Below, one piece after another: positions 10,990-21,794 of a stretch of DNA of 64,000 bases. The DNA lies in contig NC_064830.1 in the NCBI RefSeq assembly GCF_024166365.1, positions 88,592,721-88,656,720 of the forward strand, in the 5' to 3' direction. The position numbers and the translations under genes are program-made. Numbering within the stretch: the stretch's first letter is position 1; each line of letters begins with the position of its first letter. This stretch comes from Elephas maximus indicus. Lineage: Eukaryota; Chordata; Mammalia; Proboscidea; Elephantidae. The notes beneath the pieces were generated by a model. That model searched no databases and was not told the origin of the DNA. It worked only from the letters and a program-made list of their open reading frames with translations.

Positions 10990-11504
10990 GGTCTTAGAGT
11001 CAGGCAGTCATGAGATACTGTCCCCCCTCCTTCACCTCCCAGCTCCCACCTCCAACTTTGGGGGTCCCCCATAAGGGATGTCTCTCTCTGTCCTACCCTG
11101 GGGGCCTGGGGACCTGTATCTGCAAGAGCTGGTCTCCTTTCTAGCTGGCAGGCTCTGGCCCTTTAAGGCCTGGGGAGTGGGCACTGCCAGGCTGGGCAGA
11201 GACAGTGACCACAGGTGCCAGGTGGTGAAGCTAAAAATACTGAGTGATGTGGTCACCCAGGCTGCAGGAGCCAGGCAGTGCTATCTGGAGAATAGGGTTG
11301 GAAAGGTTCTGAAGTTTCTTTCCTGCTGGTAGAGAGGCAGTAGGGCAGTGAGGCCGGGTAAGTCACCTTGGGGACTCCATGGAGCTATGGCTGCCCCCTT
11401 GCCCTCCCAGTCATTCTTTCTGCAGTCTCTAGAAGGCACCAGGCTTCATTCCTGAACAGACTGCTGCCATGTTTAGCAGCCCCGGGGCATGCTAATTTCA
11501 CTCC
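10990..11504. other. No recognised feature
   Basis: GC-rich unique sequence between repeats. Open frames are short and overlapping. Confidence 0.4.
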
Positions 11505-11575
11505 ATCTTGCTTCTGGGTGACCCTGGGGAAGTCATTTCTTCTCTTTGGGCCTCTGGAAAGTTAGAAGGTTAGCC
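11505..11575 (+). repeat. MIR fragment
   Basis: 'ttctgggtgaccctggggaa' plus 'gtcatttcttctctttgggc' is the MIR core. Confidence 0.6.
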
Positions 11576-11599
11576 TTTGGCAATTTCAGAGGCAGATAG

Positions 11600-11790
11600 T
11601 CAATGAGGGGTGCCAGTGACTGGTTCATCCATTCATGTGTTCAACAAAATTTCCCTGAGGAGCTGGATGCTGAAGCCACGGGCATGACTGTGACACAGGC
11701 TCCTCCCTGGAGTTGCTCACAGCCTAGTGAGGACAAGACAAGCACACCCTCAAACAAGTACATGCAGTGCAATGTGCTATAATGGAGGTG
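11600..11790 (-). repeat. L2 LINE fragment
   Basis: Reverse L2 end: 'tcattcatgtgttcaacaaa', 'cacgggcatgactgtgacac', 'ggagttgctcacagcctagt'. Confidence 0.65.
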
Positions 11791-11934
11791 TGAGCATCGT
11801 GCTGTCGGCCTCACTCGTGGGATGGTACAAGAAACAGCCCTGGAGAGAACACACCTGCACTTGATAAAAAATTGCCAGCAAAAGTAACACCCACGATGTT
11901 GTTCACCAGCCACCTACTTATGTGTTTTGATGTA

Positions 11935-12017
11935 TTAATTAAGGTGAGGCTATCTGCTATAACAAATAAACCTCGAAATCACAATGGCTTAACACAGTAG
12001 AGGGTTACGACCTGCTT
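11935..12017 (+). repeat. Ancient interspersed repeat, left piece
   Basis: 'gctataacaaataaacctcg' and 'aatggcttaacacagtag' match the same old repeat seen at 62826-63160. The right piece resumes at 12423 after a SINE insertion and runs to about 12710 ('gggacccaggctcctcccat', 'gttttatgggccaggctg'). Family not named. Confidence 0.55.
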
Positions 12018-12422
12018 ATGCAAAGTCTAAGGAGCCCTGGTTGCACAAGTGGTTTGGGACTAGCTGCTAGCCTACAGGTTGGTACTTCAAACCAGTTCAT
12101 TTTGATTCAAAGCCCTGCTGAGAATTTACATTTCCACTCTAGATATACTGAATCAGAATCTACATTTTTTTAAAAACATAGATTCAGATTCAGTATATCT
12201 GGGGTGGAAATGCAAATTCTCAGCAGGGGGATGAACCAGAATGAATTGGTTTCAAGCCTTGGTTTGAGCCTATCCAGCAGCTCTGCAGAAGAAAAGCCCT
12301 GATGAACTGCTTCTGTAAAGATAACAGCCTAGAAAACCCTATGGGGCAATTCTACTGTGTAACACATGAGCTCGCCATGAGCCAGAGCCTACTTGATGGC
12401 AGCCAACAACATGCAAAGTCTA
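12018..12422 (+). mobile_element. AfroSINE (long type) with 12-bp target duplications, itself interrupted
   Basis: Flanked by atgcaaagtcta at 12018-12029 and 12411-12422. The tRNA-like head is 12030-12080 and the body with tail is 12267-12410. Between them lies a palindromic element (12083-12266). The host is the ancient repeat whose halves flank it. Confidence 0.9.
12083..12266. mobile_element. ~184-bp palindromic element, copy 2 (MITE-like)
   Basis: Nearly the whole element is one inverted repeat: 'cttcaaaccagttcatt' then 'ctgctgagaatttacatttc' and 'agatatactgaatcagaatc' on the left arm, with the complements in reverse order on the right arm around a short T/A centre near 12165-12180. It sits inside an afrotherian SINE, so it moved or arose after that SINE. 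Related to 7567-7753. Confidence 0.7.
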
Positions 12423-12711
12423 GAGGGAGGTGTTGGGGGAGGGAGACACTGCTTTACACAGTCTTTCAGGGACCCAGGCTCCTCCCATCTGTGGCTCTGT
12501 CATTACCTGGGACCTCAGAACTCACAGCTGGGTCCTCTGCATCCAGCTGGCAGAGCAAGAAGAAAGAGAGTGGCTCTCACACATGAGGGTTTTATGGGCC
12601 AGGCTGAAAGTGGCCTCCCTCACTTCCACCACCTTCATTGGGCAGAACCCAGTCGCCCGGCCTCACCTAACTGCAGGAGAAGCTGGGAAGTGTTGTCCAG
12701 TGTGAGGGCCT

Positions 12712-12830
12712 CATAGGATTGTTGTGGAGATGGAATAATTTGGTATACATGAAAGCACCCGGCACATGGAATAATTTGGTATACATGAAAGCACCTGGCA
12801 CATCATAGGTCCCCAGTGTGTTCATTCATT
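12712..12830 (+). repeat. MIR tail with 36-bp tandem duplication
   Basis: A MIR 3' part in which a 36-bp unit is present twice in tandem, 12731-12766 and 12767-12802, with one obvious substitution (cccggcaca versus cctggcaca). Confidence 0.7.
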
Positions 12831-13031
12831 CAACAAATTTCACTGAGCACCTTCAATGGGCTCACATTAGAAACTGGGCAGTGAAAATACCATCCCTGCT
12901 CTCACGGGGGTTATATTCTAACAGAAAAGTCAAACAAATAAATATCATTGAAGTTCAAAACCCACTGGTAAGGAAATAGAGAGCTGGTAAAGATGACGCC
13001 TACCTTACGTAAGATAAGAGAGAAGGTGATG

Positions 13032-13108
13032 GTTGTTGTTAGGTGCCGTCGAGTCAGTTCCAACTCATAGCGACCCTATGTACAACAGAACAAAACACTG
13101 CCTGGTCC
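13032..13108 (-). mobile_element. RTE LINE 3'-end fragment
   Basis: Reverse complement of the RTE tail: 'gttgttgttaggtgccgtcg' then 'actcatagcgaccctatg' and 'aacaaaacactgcctggtcc'. It abuts an L1 3' UTR. Confidence 0.85.
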
Positions 13109-13510
13109 TAAAGAAAGAAGGAACCCTGAGACTATCGCCCTGAGATACCCTTTAAACTTTATACTGAACCACGCACAGACGTCACCTTTCAGCTAAATAA
13201 CAGTTTGGCTCATAAAAATAAACAATATCACCTGTGAGTACTGTGCTCCTTTAAAAAAATCATCTATATGAGATCAGTCAACTTTTACCCTAAAGCAAAG
13301 ATGAGAAGGTAATGGGAGACGGGGGACGGGCCAGGGAAGCTAGATTAATGGAAACGAAACAACCAGAATGGAAATAATGAGAGTGTTGACACGTTGTGAA
13401 AAATGTAACCAATGTCACTGAACAATAAATACGGAAGTAGTTAAATGGGAGCCTAATTTTCTTTGTAAACTTTCACCAAAAACACAATAAAATACTATTT
13501 AAAAAAAAAA
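13109..13510 (+). mobile_element. L1 3' UTR fragment
   Basis: Same 3' UTR type as 1819-2286: 'gactatcgccctgagatacc', 'catctatatgagatcagtca', 'aacacaataaaatactattt' and a terminal A-run. 5'-truncated, inserted in or beside the RTE fragment. No convincing target duplication. Confidence 0.85.
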
Positions 13511-14202
13511 GAGTGAGAAAGAGCTGGCCATAGGAAGAGTGAGGAGAACCATTCCAAGCAGAGGGAACAGTGAACGCAAAGGGCCAGAGGCCCTTAGGTG
13601 AGTGAAGGAAATAATCAGGTCATTGTGCTGGAGCACAGCAAGCGGTGGGGAGGGCAACATGGGTGAGGTGGGAGAGACAGCAAAGGCCCAGAGCACGTAA
13701 GTCTTGGAGGCCCTGGCGAAGAGAATAGATTTTATTCCAGACGTGATTGGGGAGCCTTTGGAGGCTTTTGAGTAGGGGAAGCGAGATAATCTGGCTGACA
13801 TTTTAAACAGCCCCTCAGGCTGCTCTGGAGAAGAGCCAATGGCAGCAGGGCTGGAATAGATGCAGGCAACCAGTGTGGAGTCCTGGTGGTGATCCAGTGG
13901 GTGACAAGATGGTGGCCTAGGCCAAGGCGGGCATTGGAGATGGGGATGTAGATGTCTTCTAGACATATTTAGGAGACAGAATGCACAGAATTTGCTGATG
14001 GGTCAGAGAAAAAGGTTCTCTAACCAATCCCAAAGATGAGTCTGGGGTTTCTGGGTTGGATAGTCACATGCACTCAGAGGGAAGGAAGAGGTTTGGTGAG
14101 AAACTCAAGAATTCTGTCATGGACATTTTAAATTGGAAGCATGTGAGATACCCAAGTAAATGTCAAGTATGGATTTGGTAATAAGATTCTGGAGCTCAAA
14201 GG

Positions 14203-15683
14203 AGAAGTCTCTGCAAATTAAAACCACAATGAGATATCATCTCACCCCAGCATTACTGGCACAAATCAATAAAACTGAAAATAACAAATGTTGGAGAGGC
14301 TGTGGGGAGATCGGAACTCTTATGCACTGCTGGTGGTAATTCAAAATGATACAACCATTTTGGAAAATGCTATGGCGCTTCCTTAGAAAGCTAGAAATAG
14401 AAATACCATATGATCCAGCAATCCCACTCCTAGAAATATATCCTAGAGAAATAAGAGTCATCACACGAATAGATATATGTACACCCACGTTCATTGCAGC
14501 ATTGTTCACAATAGCAAAAAATGGAAACCACCTAGATGCCCATCAACAGATGAATGGATAAACAAACTGGTGCATACACGCAGTGGAGTATTATGCAATG
14601 CTAAAGAACAACAATGAATCTGTGAAGCATCTCATAACATGGATGAATCTGGAGGGCATTATGCTGAGCGAAATAACTCAATCACAAAAGGACAAATATT
14701 GTATGAGACCACTACTACAAAAATTCATGAAAAGGTTTACATACAAAAAGAAACAATCTTTGATGGTTATGAGGGAGGGGAGGGGTAGGGTTGAAAAAAC
14801 ACTTAATAGGCAAGCGGTAACTTTGGTGAAGCGTAAGACAGTGCACAATACTGGGGAAGCCAGCACAGCCTGTATAAGGCAGGGCCATGGTAGCTCCACA
14901 GATACATCCAAACTCCCTGAGGGACCGAATTGCCAGGCTGAGGGCTGTGGGGACCATGGTCTCAGGGAACATCTAGCTCAATTGCCATAACAGAGTTTAT
15001 AAAGAAAATATTCTACATTCTACTTTGGTGAGTAGCCTCTGGGGTTTTAAAAGCCTGTGAACAGCCATCTAGGAGACTCCACTGGTCTCACCCTTTCGGG
15101 AGCAAGGAAGAATGAAGAAAACTAAAGACACAAGGGAAAGATTAGTCCAAAGGACTAATGGACCACATCTACCACAGCCTCCACCAGACTGAGTCTGGTA
15201 CAACTAGATGGTGCCCGGTTACCACCACTGACTGCTCTGACAGGGATCACAGGAGAGGGTTCCGAACAGAGCTGGAGAAAAATGTAGAACAAAATTCTAA
15301 CCCAAAAGGAAAGACCACACTTGCTGGCCTGACAGAGACTGGAGAAACACTGAGAGTATGGTCCCCAGACACCCTTTCAACTCAGTAATGAGGCCACTCC
15401 TGAGGTTCACCCTTCAGCCAAAGATTGAACAGGCCCATTGAACAAAACAAGACTAAAAGGTTGCACCAGCCCTGGGGTGGGGATTGGAAGGTAGGAGGGA
15501 ATAGGAAAGGTGGTAATAGGGACCCAGTGTTGAGAAGAGAGAGTGTTGACATGTTGTGAGGTTGTTAGCCAATGCCATACGACAATGCGTGTACTAATTG
15601 ATGAGAAACTAGCTTGTTCTGTAAACCTTCATCTAAAGTTCAATAAAAAATAACAGATTACAGAAAAAAAAAAAGAAGTCTCT
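14203..15683 (+). mobile_element. 5'-truncated L1 with 10-bp target duplications
   Basis: L1 from the end of ORF2 through the 3' UTR to poly(A), 14213-15673. The ORF2 C-terminal region is readable in pieces (a 71-codon frame at 14346-14561, then 14583 onward) but broken by stops. Target copies agaagtctct at 14203-14212 and 15674-15683. Its 3' UTR matches the fragment at 27391-27674. Confidence 0.92.
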
Positions 15684-15702
15684 TGACTGGTAGTAGAAAT
15701 AT

Positions 15703-16167
15703 GGGAGTCTACTGGGTTGAGTAGTAACCTCCTACAAATTCATGTTCACCCAGAATCTTAGAATGTGACCTCATTTGGAAATAGGATCTTTGCAGATGTG
15801 ATTAGCTAAGTGAAAATGAGATCATACTGAATTAGGGTGGGCCCTAAATCCAATGACTGGTGTCCTTATAAGAAGGCCATGTAAAGACACAGAGACAGAG
15901 ACACACAGGGAAGAAGACCATATGACAGTGGAGGCAGAGTTTGGAGTGCTGCAGCAACAACCCAAGAACACCAAGGGTTGCTGGCAACTACCAGAAGCTA
16001 GAAGGCAGGGAACAGATTCTCCCTCAGAGCCTCCAAAAGGAACCAACCATCCGACACCTTGATTCCTGACTTCTGGCCTCTAGACTGTGAGAGAATAGAT
16101 TTCTGGTGCTTTAAGTCACCCAGATTGTGGTCATTTGTTGCAGCAGCCCAAGGAAACTAAGGGAGTC
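15703..16167 (+). mobile_element. MLT1-type MaLR solo LTR
   Basis: LTR landmarks: 'aatgtgacctcatttggaaa', 'tttgcagatgtgattagcta', 'gggtgggccctaaatccaat', 'tgtccttataagaaggcca', 'gcagcagcccaaggaaacta'. Host sequence gggagtc occurs at 15703-15709 and 16161-16167, consistent with a short target duplication in the L2. Confidence 0.85.
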
Positions 16168-16595
16168 ATCAGCATAAAGACAGTGTTAAAGCTATCTGTT
16201 GGGTGAGATCACACCAGAGAGAGGGGGAGAGAAGAGGCTCCAGGATCAAGCCCTGAGGATTTCAAAATTCAGAGGTCATGGAGAAGAGAACCCTACAGGG
16301 TGGTGGGGAAAGAGCAGCTGGTAAAGTGGAGGAAAACCAGGGGTGTGCACAGTCATGGAAGTCAGAGAAGGGTGTCTCAAGAAGGAGGGAGAGAGTATCT
16401 ACTGGCTCAAAAGCTGCTGCTAAACATTCAAGGAAAATGAGAATAGATTTAGTGACATAGAAGTCACAGATGACTTTGATAAGAACATTTCATGAGGAGG
16501 TGGAGACAAAATCAGGTTTCAGTGGACTTCTGGTTCAAAATGGTGGATTAAATAGTTATACATCTCTCCATCTCCTTAAACGGCATTAAAAGGAC

Positions 16596-16810
16596 CAAAA
16601 AAGCCAAGCCAGTTGGCATCGAGTTGATTCCAATTCATGGCAATCTCATGTGTTTCAGAGTAGAACTGCACTCCATAGGATTTTCATGGTTGTAACTTTT
16701 CAGAAACAGACTTCCAGGTCTTTCTTGCAAGGTGCCTCTCAGTGGGCTCCAATTGCTAACATTTCAGTTAGTAAATGAGTGCTCAACCATTTGCACCTCC
16801 AAGGGACTCC
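16596..16810 (-). repeat. AfroSINE, long type
   Basis: Reverse complement of the longer SINE form: tail words 'ttggcatcgagttgattcca' at the left, body 'ttgcaaggtgcctctcagtg', head ending 'caagggactcc'. Confidence 0.88.
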
Positions 16811-16849
16811 TCATTGAAAGGATAGTGAATGGACTTTTTTTTAAAGTGT

Positions 16850-17340
16850 GTGCATTCGTCTTCTATTGCTGCCGTAACAATGCAAATTTAGTGGCTTAAA
16901 ACAACACAATGTATTTTACAGTTCTATAGGTCAGAAGTCCAACCCAGGTTTCACTGGACTAAAATCAAGGTGTTTTACAGGACTGCGTTTCTTTCTGGAA
17001 ACTGTAGAGGAGAATCTATTTCCTTGTCTTTTCTAACTGCCAGAGGTCACCTGCATTCCTTGGCTCGTGGCCCCTTCCTCCAGCCACGTTCCATCTCTCT
17101 GACTCTGCTGCCGTTGTCACATCGCTTGCTCTGACCACAGCTGAGAAGAGTTCTCTGCTTCTGATGATTCACGTGACTAGGCTGGGCCCACCTGGGTAAT
17201 CCAGGATAATCTCCCATCACAAAGTCCTTAACCTTAATCAAGTCTGCAGAGTCCCTTCTGCCTTGTAAGGCAGCATCTTCGCAGGTTCCAGGGGTTAGGA
17301 TGTGAACATTTCGGGGAGTTGGTAATGATCCCTTGCCACA
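16850..17340 (-). mobile_element. MLT1-type MaLR solo LTR
   Basis: Reverse complement of an MLT1 LTR: 'ttctattgctgccgtaacaa', 'ttagtggcttaaaacaacac', 'ggtcagaagtccaacccagg', and at the far end 'ccaggggttaggatgtgaac'. Confidence 0.85.
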
Positions 17341-17655
17341 GTATGGATCAGCAAGAACGAATTCTTTGAAAACAGAGACAATAGTAACAAAAGTATGGAA
17401 TCTGGAAAGCAGGTAGATTTGAGGTAACTGATTTAGCAGATCAACAAAGTGGCACCTTAACTAAATCCTAAACTGGGAGTGGGGAAAGCCAAGGAGCACC
17501 ACAATGTACCCCAAAGAACCTCCCAAAGGCGCCAATATGAACGAATGAGGACCTCTGGAAATGAGAGTAAAGATGGGGCTAAAAACTAGAAGGAGGCTTA
17601 GGAAGTGCTTCAATCCTCAGACGCCCTTCTCAGCTCAGAAACTGGCTCCATAGGG
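17341..17655. other. No recognised feature
   Basis: Purine-rich unique or highly degraded sequence between an MLT1 LTR and an L1 3' end. Confidence 0.4.
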
Positions 17656-17909
17656 CTTTTGTTTTGTTTTAATAATATTTTCTTGTGCTTTCAGTGAAGG
17701 TTTACACAGCAGTTTAGGTTCCTACCCAACAATATCTACACAAATTGTTCAGTGATATTGGTTATATTCTTCACAAATGAGTGAGCATTCTCAATATTTC
17801 CGTTCTGGTTGTTTCTTTTCCATGAATCTAGTTTCCCTGCCCCCTTACGTTCTCATCTTTGTTTTAAAGTGATTGTTGGCCATTTGGTCTGTCTAGTAAA
17901 TCCTTATTC
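17656..17909 (-). mobile_element. L1 3' UTR, left piece of a retrovirus-split copy
   Basis: Reverse complement of the same L1 3' UTR as at 1.8-2.3 kb: 'cttacgttctcatctttgtt', 'ttcagtgatattggttatat'. It stops abruptly at the LTR edge, and its continuation begins at 26005, on the far side of the provirus. Confidence 0.88.
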
Positions 17910-18057
17910 TGTTAAAGTAAACTAAGGAGATTTATTGAAGGTTTGATAAGAGTCGGGACTGGGAAAAACATTTGATTTTACAGAGCGAACAAATACTTCC
18001 CAAAATGGCGAAGCTGTGGAGACCTTTTAAAGGGTGAGAACAAAGAATCTGGGATGT

Positions 18058-18588
18058 ACTATTGTCGTAGACTGAATTGTGTCCCCGAAAAATATCTGTC
18101 AACTTGGCTAGGTCATGATTCCCAGGATTTTATGATTGTCTACCATTTTGTCATCTGATGTGATTTCCCTGTGTGTAGTAAACCCCATCACTATGATGTC
18201 AGTGGGATGGATTAGCTTCTAATTAGATTAGCATCTAATTAGATCTAATCTACAAAATTATATAGTGTCTTAAACCAGTTTCATTTGGGATCTAAAAGAA
18301 GTGACCAGAGAGAGAGGGGGACCTCATACCACCAAGAAAGCAGTGTTAGGAGCAGAGCTCATCCTTTGGACCTGAGGTTCCTGTGCTGAGATGCTCTCAG
18401 ACCAAGGCAAGAGCGATGACAAGGACCTTCCTCCAGAGCCAACAGAGAAAGAAAACATTTTTCTGGAGCCAGCACCCTGAATTCAAACTTCTAGCCTACT
18501 GGACTGTGAGAGAATAAATTGTTCTTTGTTAAAGCCATTCACTTGTGGTATTTCTGTTACAGCAGCACTAGATGACTAAGACAACTAT
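18058..18588 (+). mobile_element. MaLR/ERVL-like solo LTR inserted in the 3' LTR
   Basis: A 521-bp LTR (18063-18583) starts TGTCGTAGACTG, ends ACTAAGACA and is flanked by actat at 18058-18062 and 18584-18588, a 5-bp duplication typical of ERVL/MaLR. Absent from the sister LTR, which reads straight through this site. Confidence 0.85.
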
Positions 18589-18897
18589 TTTATCGGACAT
18601 TTCAAACCTAGATTAACACTAAGGTGGGTTTACTGGAAGTGAGGGCTGGGGAGGTGGTTACAGGACATTTCTCTCTTACAAACAATTTGCTCAAGTGAAA
18701 ATTTTCTTGTCAGCAACTGCCTAGGAGCTAGACAAGAGTTAGCATCAAGGCATTCTTCCTGAGACATTATTTCAGGTAGAATCTTGATAGCTCTTATGAA
18801 GCAGTTTATAGTTATTTTCTCAGCTTAATCACAGAGAAAAGGAGAAAATTTTTTTTTTTAGTTTACATTTAGTCACAGACCTTAAAAAATAAGTCAG

Positions 18898-19740
18898 TTC
18901 CTCAGTAAGAACCTGTAGGGCTGTAAAGAATAGTGTTGGCAGCAAAGATTTTAGAGTGAGTGACAAAGAGCCCTAACAACTCTTTTCACTTTTCTCAGAC
19001 TACAGGAATAATCATACAAATCCCTAATCCGTACTTGAAACCTTTGGGGACAGATGTGTTTTGGAATTCAGAATTTTTCAGATTTTAAAAGGAGGATATA
19101 ATGCATATGTCATATATTAAGAAATACCTCATTGGGATTCAGGGCAGTGCCCTGTAATCAAACACATCAATATTTTTGCACCTAAATTACGAGTAATCAC
19201 ACTAAGTGAGATAAAGACTATAATAGGATTATGATGGTTCAGGTCAGGTTTTGGGTCAAACTTACTGTTTTTTCAGAGTACTGGAATTGTAGATAAGGGA
19301 TGCAGGTTTATAATTCCTCTCAGGAGCTATGAGGAATGACAGAGTGCTGGTAAAGCTTGCTGAACATATCACATTGAAGGTATGTGTGCAATCTCAATTC
19401 AGAACAAAATACACATGTCCAAGGTGGTAGATTTTGGACTTGAAGGAAGAAAGTTCTTAAAATGGACAATGTCCAGCTTTGGAACCAGCTGCCTTGGGGG
19501 AGTTGTGAATGGCCAGCAGGGTGAAGGTGCTTTAGGAGAGAGGCTTCCTCTGCTGGGAGAGTGAGAGAATTTATTGCTTACGAACACTGGCTGCATATGA
19601 TTTCCCTGTTCATGTACCAGAGGGGAAAGGTAAAAAGCGCTGTGTGTGAGTGTTTGTGTGGCACAGAGTTGTCACACATACATTTCTTTATAATAACATT
19701 GTAATAAACATCTTAATGCAAAAATAAATAAATAAATAGT
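18898..19740 (+). mobile_element. Retro-inserted sequence of unknown origin, ~845 bp
   Basis: Present only in the 3' LTR; the 5' LTR is continuous at the homologous site. It ends with 'gtaataaacatcttaatgc' followed by an A-rich (AAAT)n tail, so it carries a poly(A) signal about 20 bases before the tail. Flanks aataagtcag (18888-18897) and aatagtcag (ending 19743) look like a target duplication. It contains no frame above 65 codons. It resembles a retrocopied 3' UTR, but I cannot name the source; part may be another old repeat. Confidence 0.6.
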
Positions 19741-20208
19741 CAGGGGTTTGCATATATTAAAAGAAAGGCAAGATGGAGTACGGCCCAAACTCTGAAGCAG
19801 CCATTTTTACTTTAGTCAGGTGCCTCAATTTACTTGCTCTTACTCATTTCCTCCTTTTGATCAAAGGTTTCTATGAACATCTTTTGATCACGTTTTGAAT
19901 GAATGTTTCTTCTGCATGGACTTGAAGGCTGTATTCTTCTTTTGGTGGCTGTGTACGTTTAGTGAGCTTTTACATTGTCCTTCTTAAGTGGCTGCTGGTC
20001 ATGACAAGTCTTTGCACTGCTTGGTTTCTTTTTAATAGTTGGCTACCACTGGACCTCTTCACCATACAATAGTTTGACATTCAGTTTTTGTGATCTTCTG
20101 GAGGTGGGTTAGTAAAGAGTGGGCCTACATTAGAGGAACAACTTGACTATTTTGAATGATTAATTCAGGATGTGGGGTTCCTCTATTTCACTGTAGAGAT
20201 GGGCAGTC

Positions 20209-20240
20209 TCCCTCTCTCTCTCTCTACATATATATATAGG
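20209..20240. repeat. (CT)n then (TA)n simple repeat
   Basis: A short CT run followed directly by a TA run inside the proviral interior. Confidence 0.9.
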
Positions 20241-21429
20241 TCCAAGTGTAAGGGAATTGACCTCTGTATGCAAATACATACTTAGAAGGGGTACATAACA
20301 TACAATTCTCAGTCGTTTTGTCAGGATAAGGGATGGACTTATTTACCAGCTGAAGCTAATCTTTAGCTAGGGCATAATTAGATGCCTTAATTTGTTACAA
20401 AACCAGAAGTATTTCCTGCACATTCTGCAGAGAAGTTTTGATAATACTGTGGGAACTTAGAGTGAGTAACCAAATATTTAGAGACTCTTCCCTTGCACCC
20501 TTTCTGGAAGAAAGAGTTTAGAACTTCCACATTAAGAGTGGGTTTTCTGGGGCATTCTAATGCCAAATTTCAATGTGGGCTACAAGAGCCAGCAGAATAC
20601 TTAAGGAAAGCTCTATAATGTAAAAATATTAATTAAAAATAGTTAACAAGGTCATATTATAAGGGTCATAAAAATTATATCAATTCCAAAATAAATTCCT
20701 CTCTCATTTAAAGGCATATATACTATTCTTAACAGGAAAACAGTAGCTATTAGAATTAGTAAGATGATTAATGCAGTATTATCTAATAATTTTAGCATGA
20801 AATCAGTAAGTTAAAATGAACAATTTATGAGTTCCTGTTCATAGAAGAAAATAACTTTAAAGATTATAAGTATTAGACAGGGGATAATGGCCTCTAGTGG
20901 GGACACAAGAAACTAATACTATCAAGGGAAATTTTTTTACATAGGAATAAGGCAACCCAAGTGTAATTTCATGACAACTATCAGTGTTAGTAAAAATAAA
21001 ATTTTAAGACTCTCAACAGCCTGCATGAGTGAGAAGTGAGTAATGAAACAATAGCTTAAATTACTAATTGGTGAAACAAATACATTTTCATTCTACAAGT
21101 TTAAGTCAATAAAACAAAGTTACTTTAAAGGCTGTAAGTATCAAGCAGAGAGCAATTAGTTCAAGGGTCTCTATAAAATAGTCATCATGGGAAGAGACTA
21201 ACTAGGTGTAGCACAATTAGAGTTAGCATTATAAGGTACAACCCAATAATTTCAATTGTCTGCATTTGTGTGAGATTTTAGGTGTAGTGCTGAGGTGAAT
21301 ACAGGCATCCTGGTCCACAGGTCTTGGGATCAACAGTTCACACTAGGTGTCATTTATTTCTGACCCTCCTAATATTTGAATTTCAGTTTGAGTCTTCTGG
21401 TGGGCTGGGTAGTCCAAACAGGAGCCGCA

Positions 21430-21523
21430 GTCTTCTTTAGTTGGGAGAGGTGTATCTACGTCTTAACACTCTGTAGTTTAGCAGCATAAGGATTAGTAAA
21501 AGAATTTCATATGGTCTTTTCCA
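21430..21523 (-). pseudogene. Integrase C-terminal (GPY/F-like) remnant of the provirus
   Basis: On the minus strand two adjacent short frames carry the spacing of the GPY/F module that ends gammaretrovirus-like integrases, followed by its usual tryptophan-containing strand. The module's glycine is replaced by arginine, a frameshift separates the two halves, and the tryptophan codon reads as a stop. This places the element with class I (ERV1-type) retroviruses. It is not functional. Confidence 0.6.
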
Positions 21524-21794
21524 ATTAAATTCCAGGGATTTACTTATTTATTTCAACTGATGTATTTTCTAACATACATGATCCTTTGGAACAATACCAG
21601 GTAGATTTGGGGATTTTGGTCTTCAGTCACTGAAAGCTTCTTTAACCCGTGAAAACATTTCTCAGAGTTTTGGATAAAAAGCTGACAACATCTAACAATA
21701 TTAGACGTGGTATAAGCAACGTAACAGAAGGCTGTTTGGTTTGAAGAACTCCTTTTCTTATTATAGTTATTTCTGTACTCATTTCTTGAGTTCA

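Larger units (their letters stand above)
12812..16520 (-). mobile_element. L2 LINE, minus, in four pieces
   Basis: L2 in reverse is recognisable at 12812-13031 ('attcattcaacaaatttcac'), 13511-14202 ('gaatagattttattccagac', 'ggagcctttggaggcttttg'), 15684-15702 and 16168-16520 ('gagtcatcagcataaagaca', 'ggaaaaccaggggtgtgc'). The gaps are RTE plus L1 (13032-13510), L1 (14203-15683) and MLT1 (15703-16167). Confidence 0.75.
17910..19846 (-). repeat. 3' LTR of the provirus, carrying two insertions
   Basis: About 570 bp of LTR sequence after subtracting inserts at 18063-18583 and 18898-19740. A TATA-like CTTTAAAAGG (complement 18023-18032) and AATAAA (complement 17931-17936) are placed as in an LTR. 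Clearly diverged from the other LTR, so an old integration. Confidence 0.85.
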
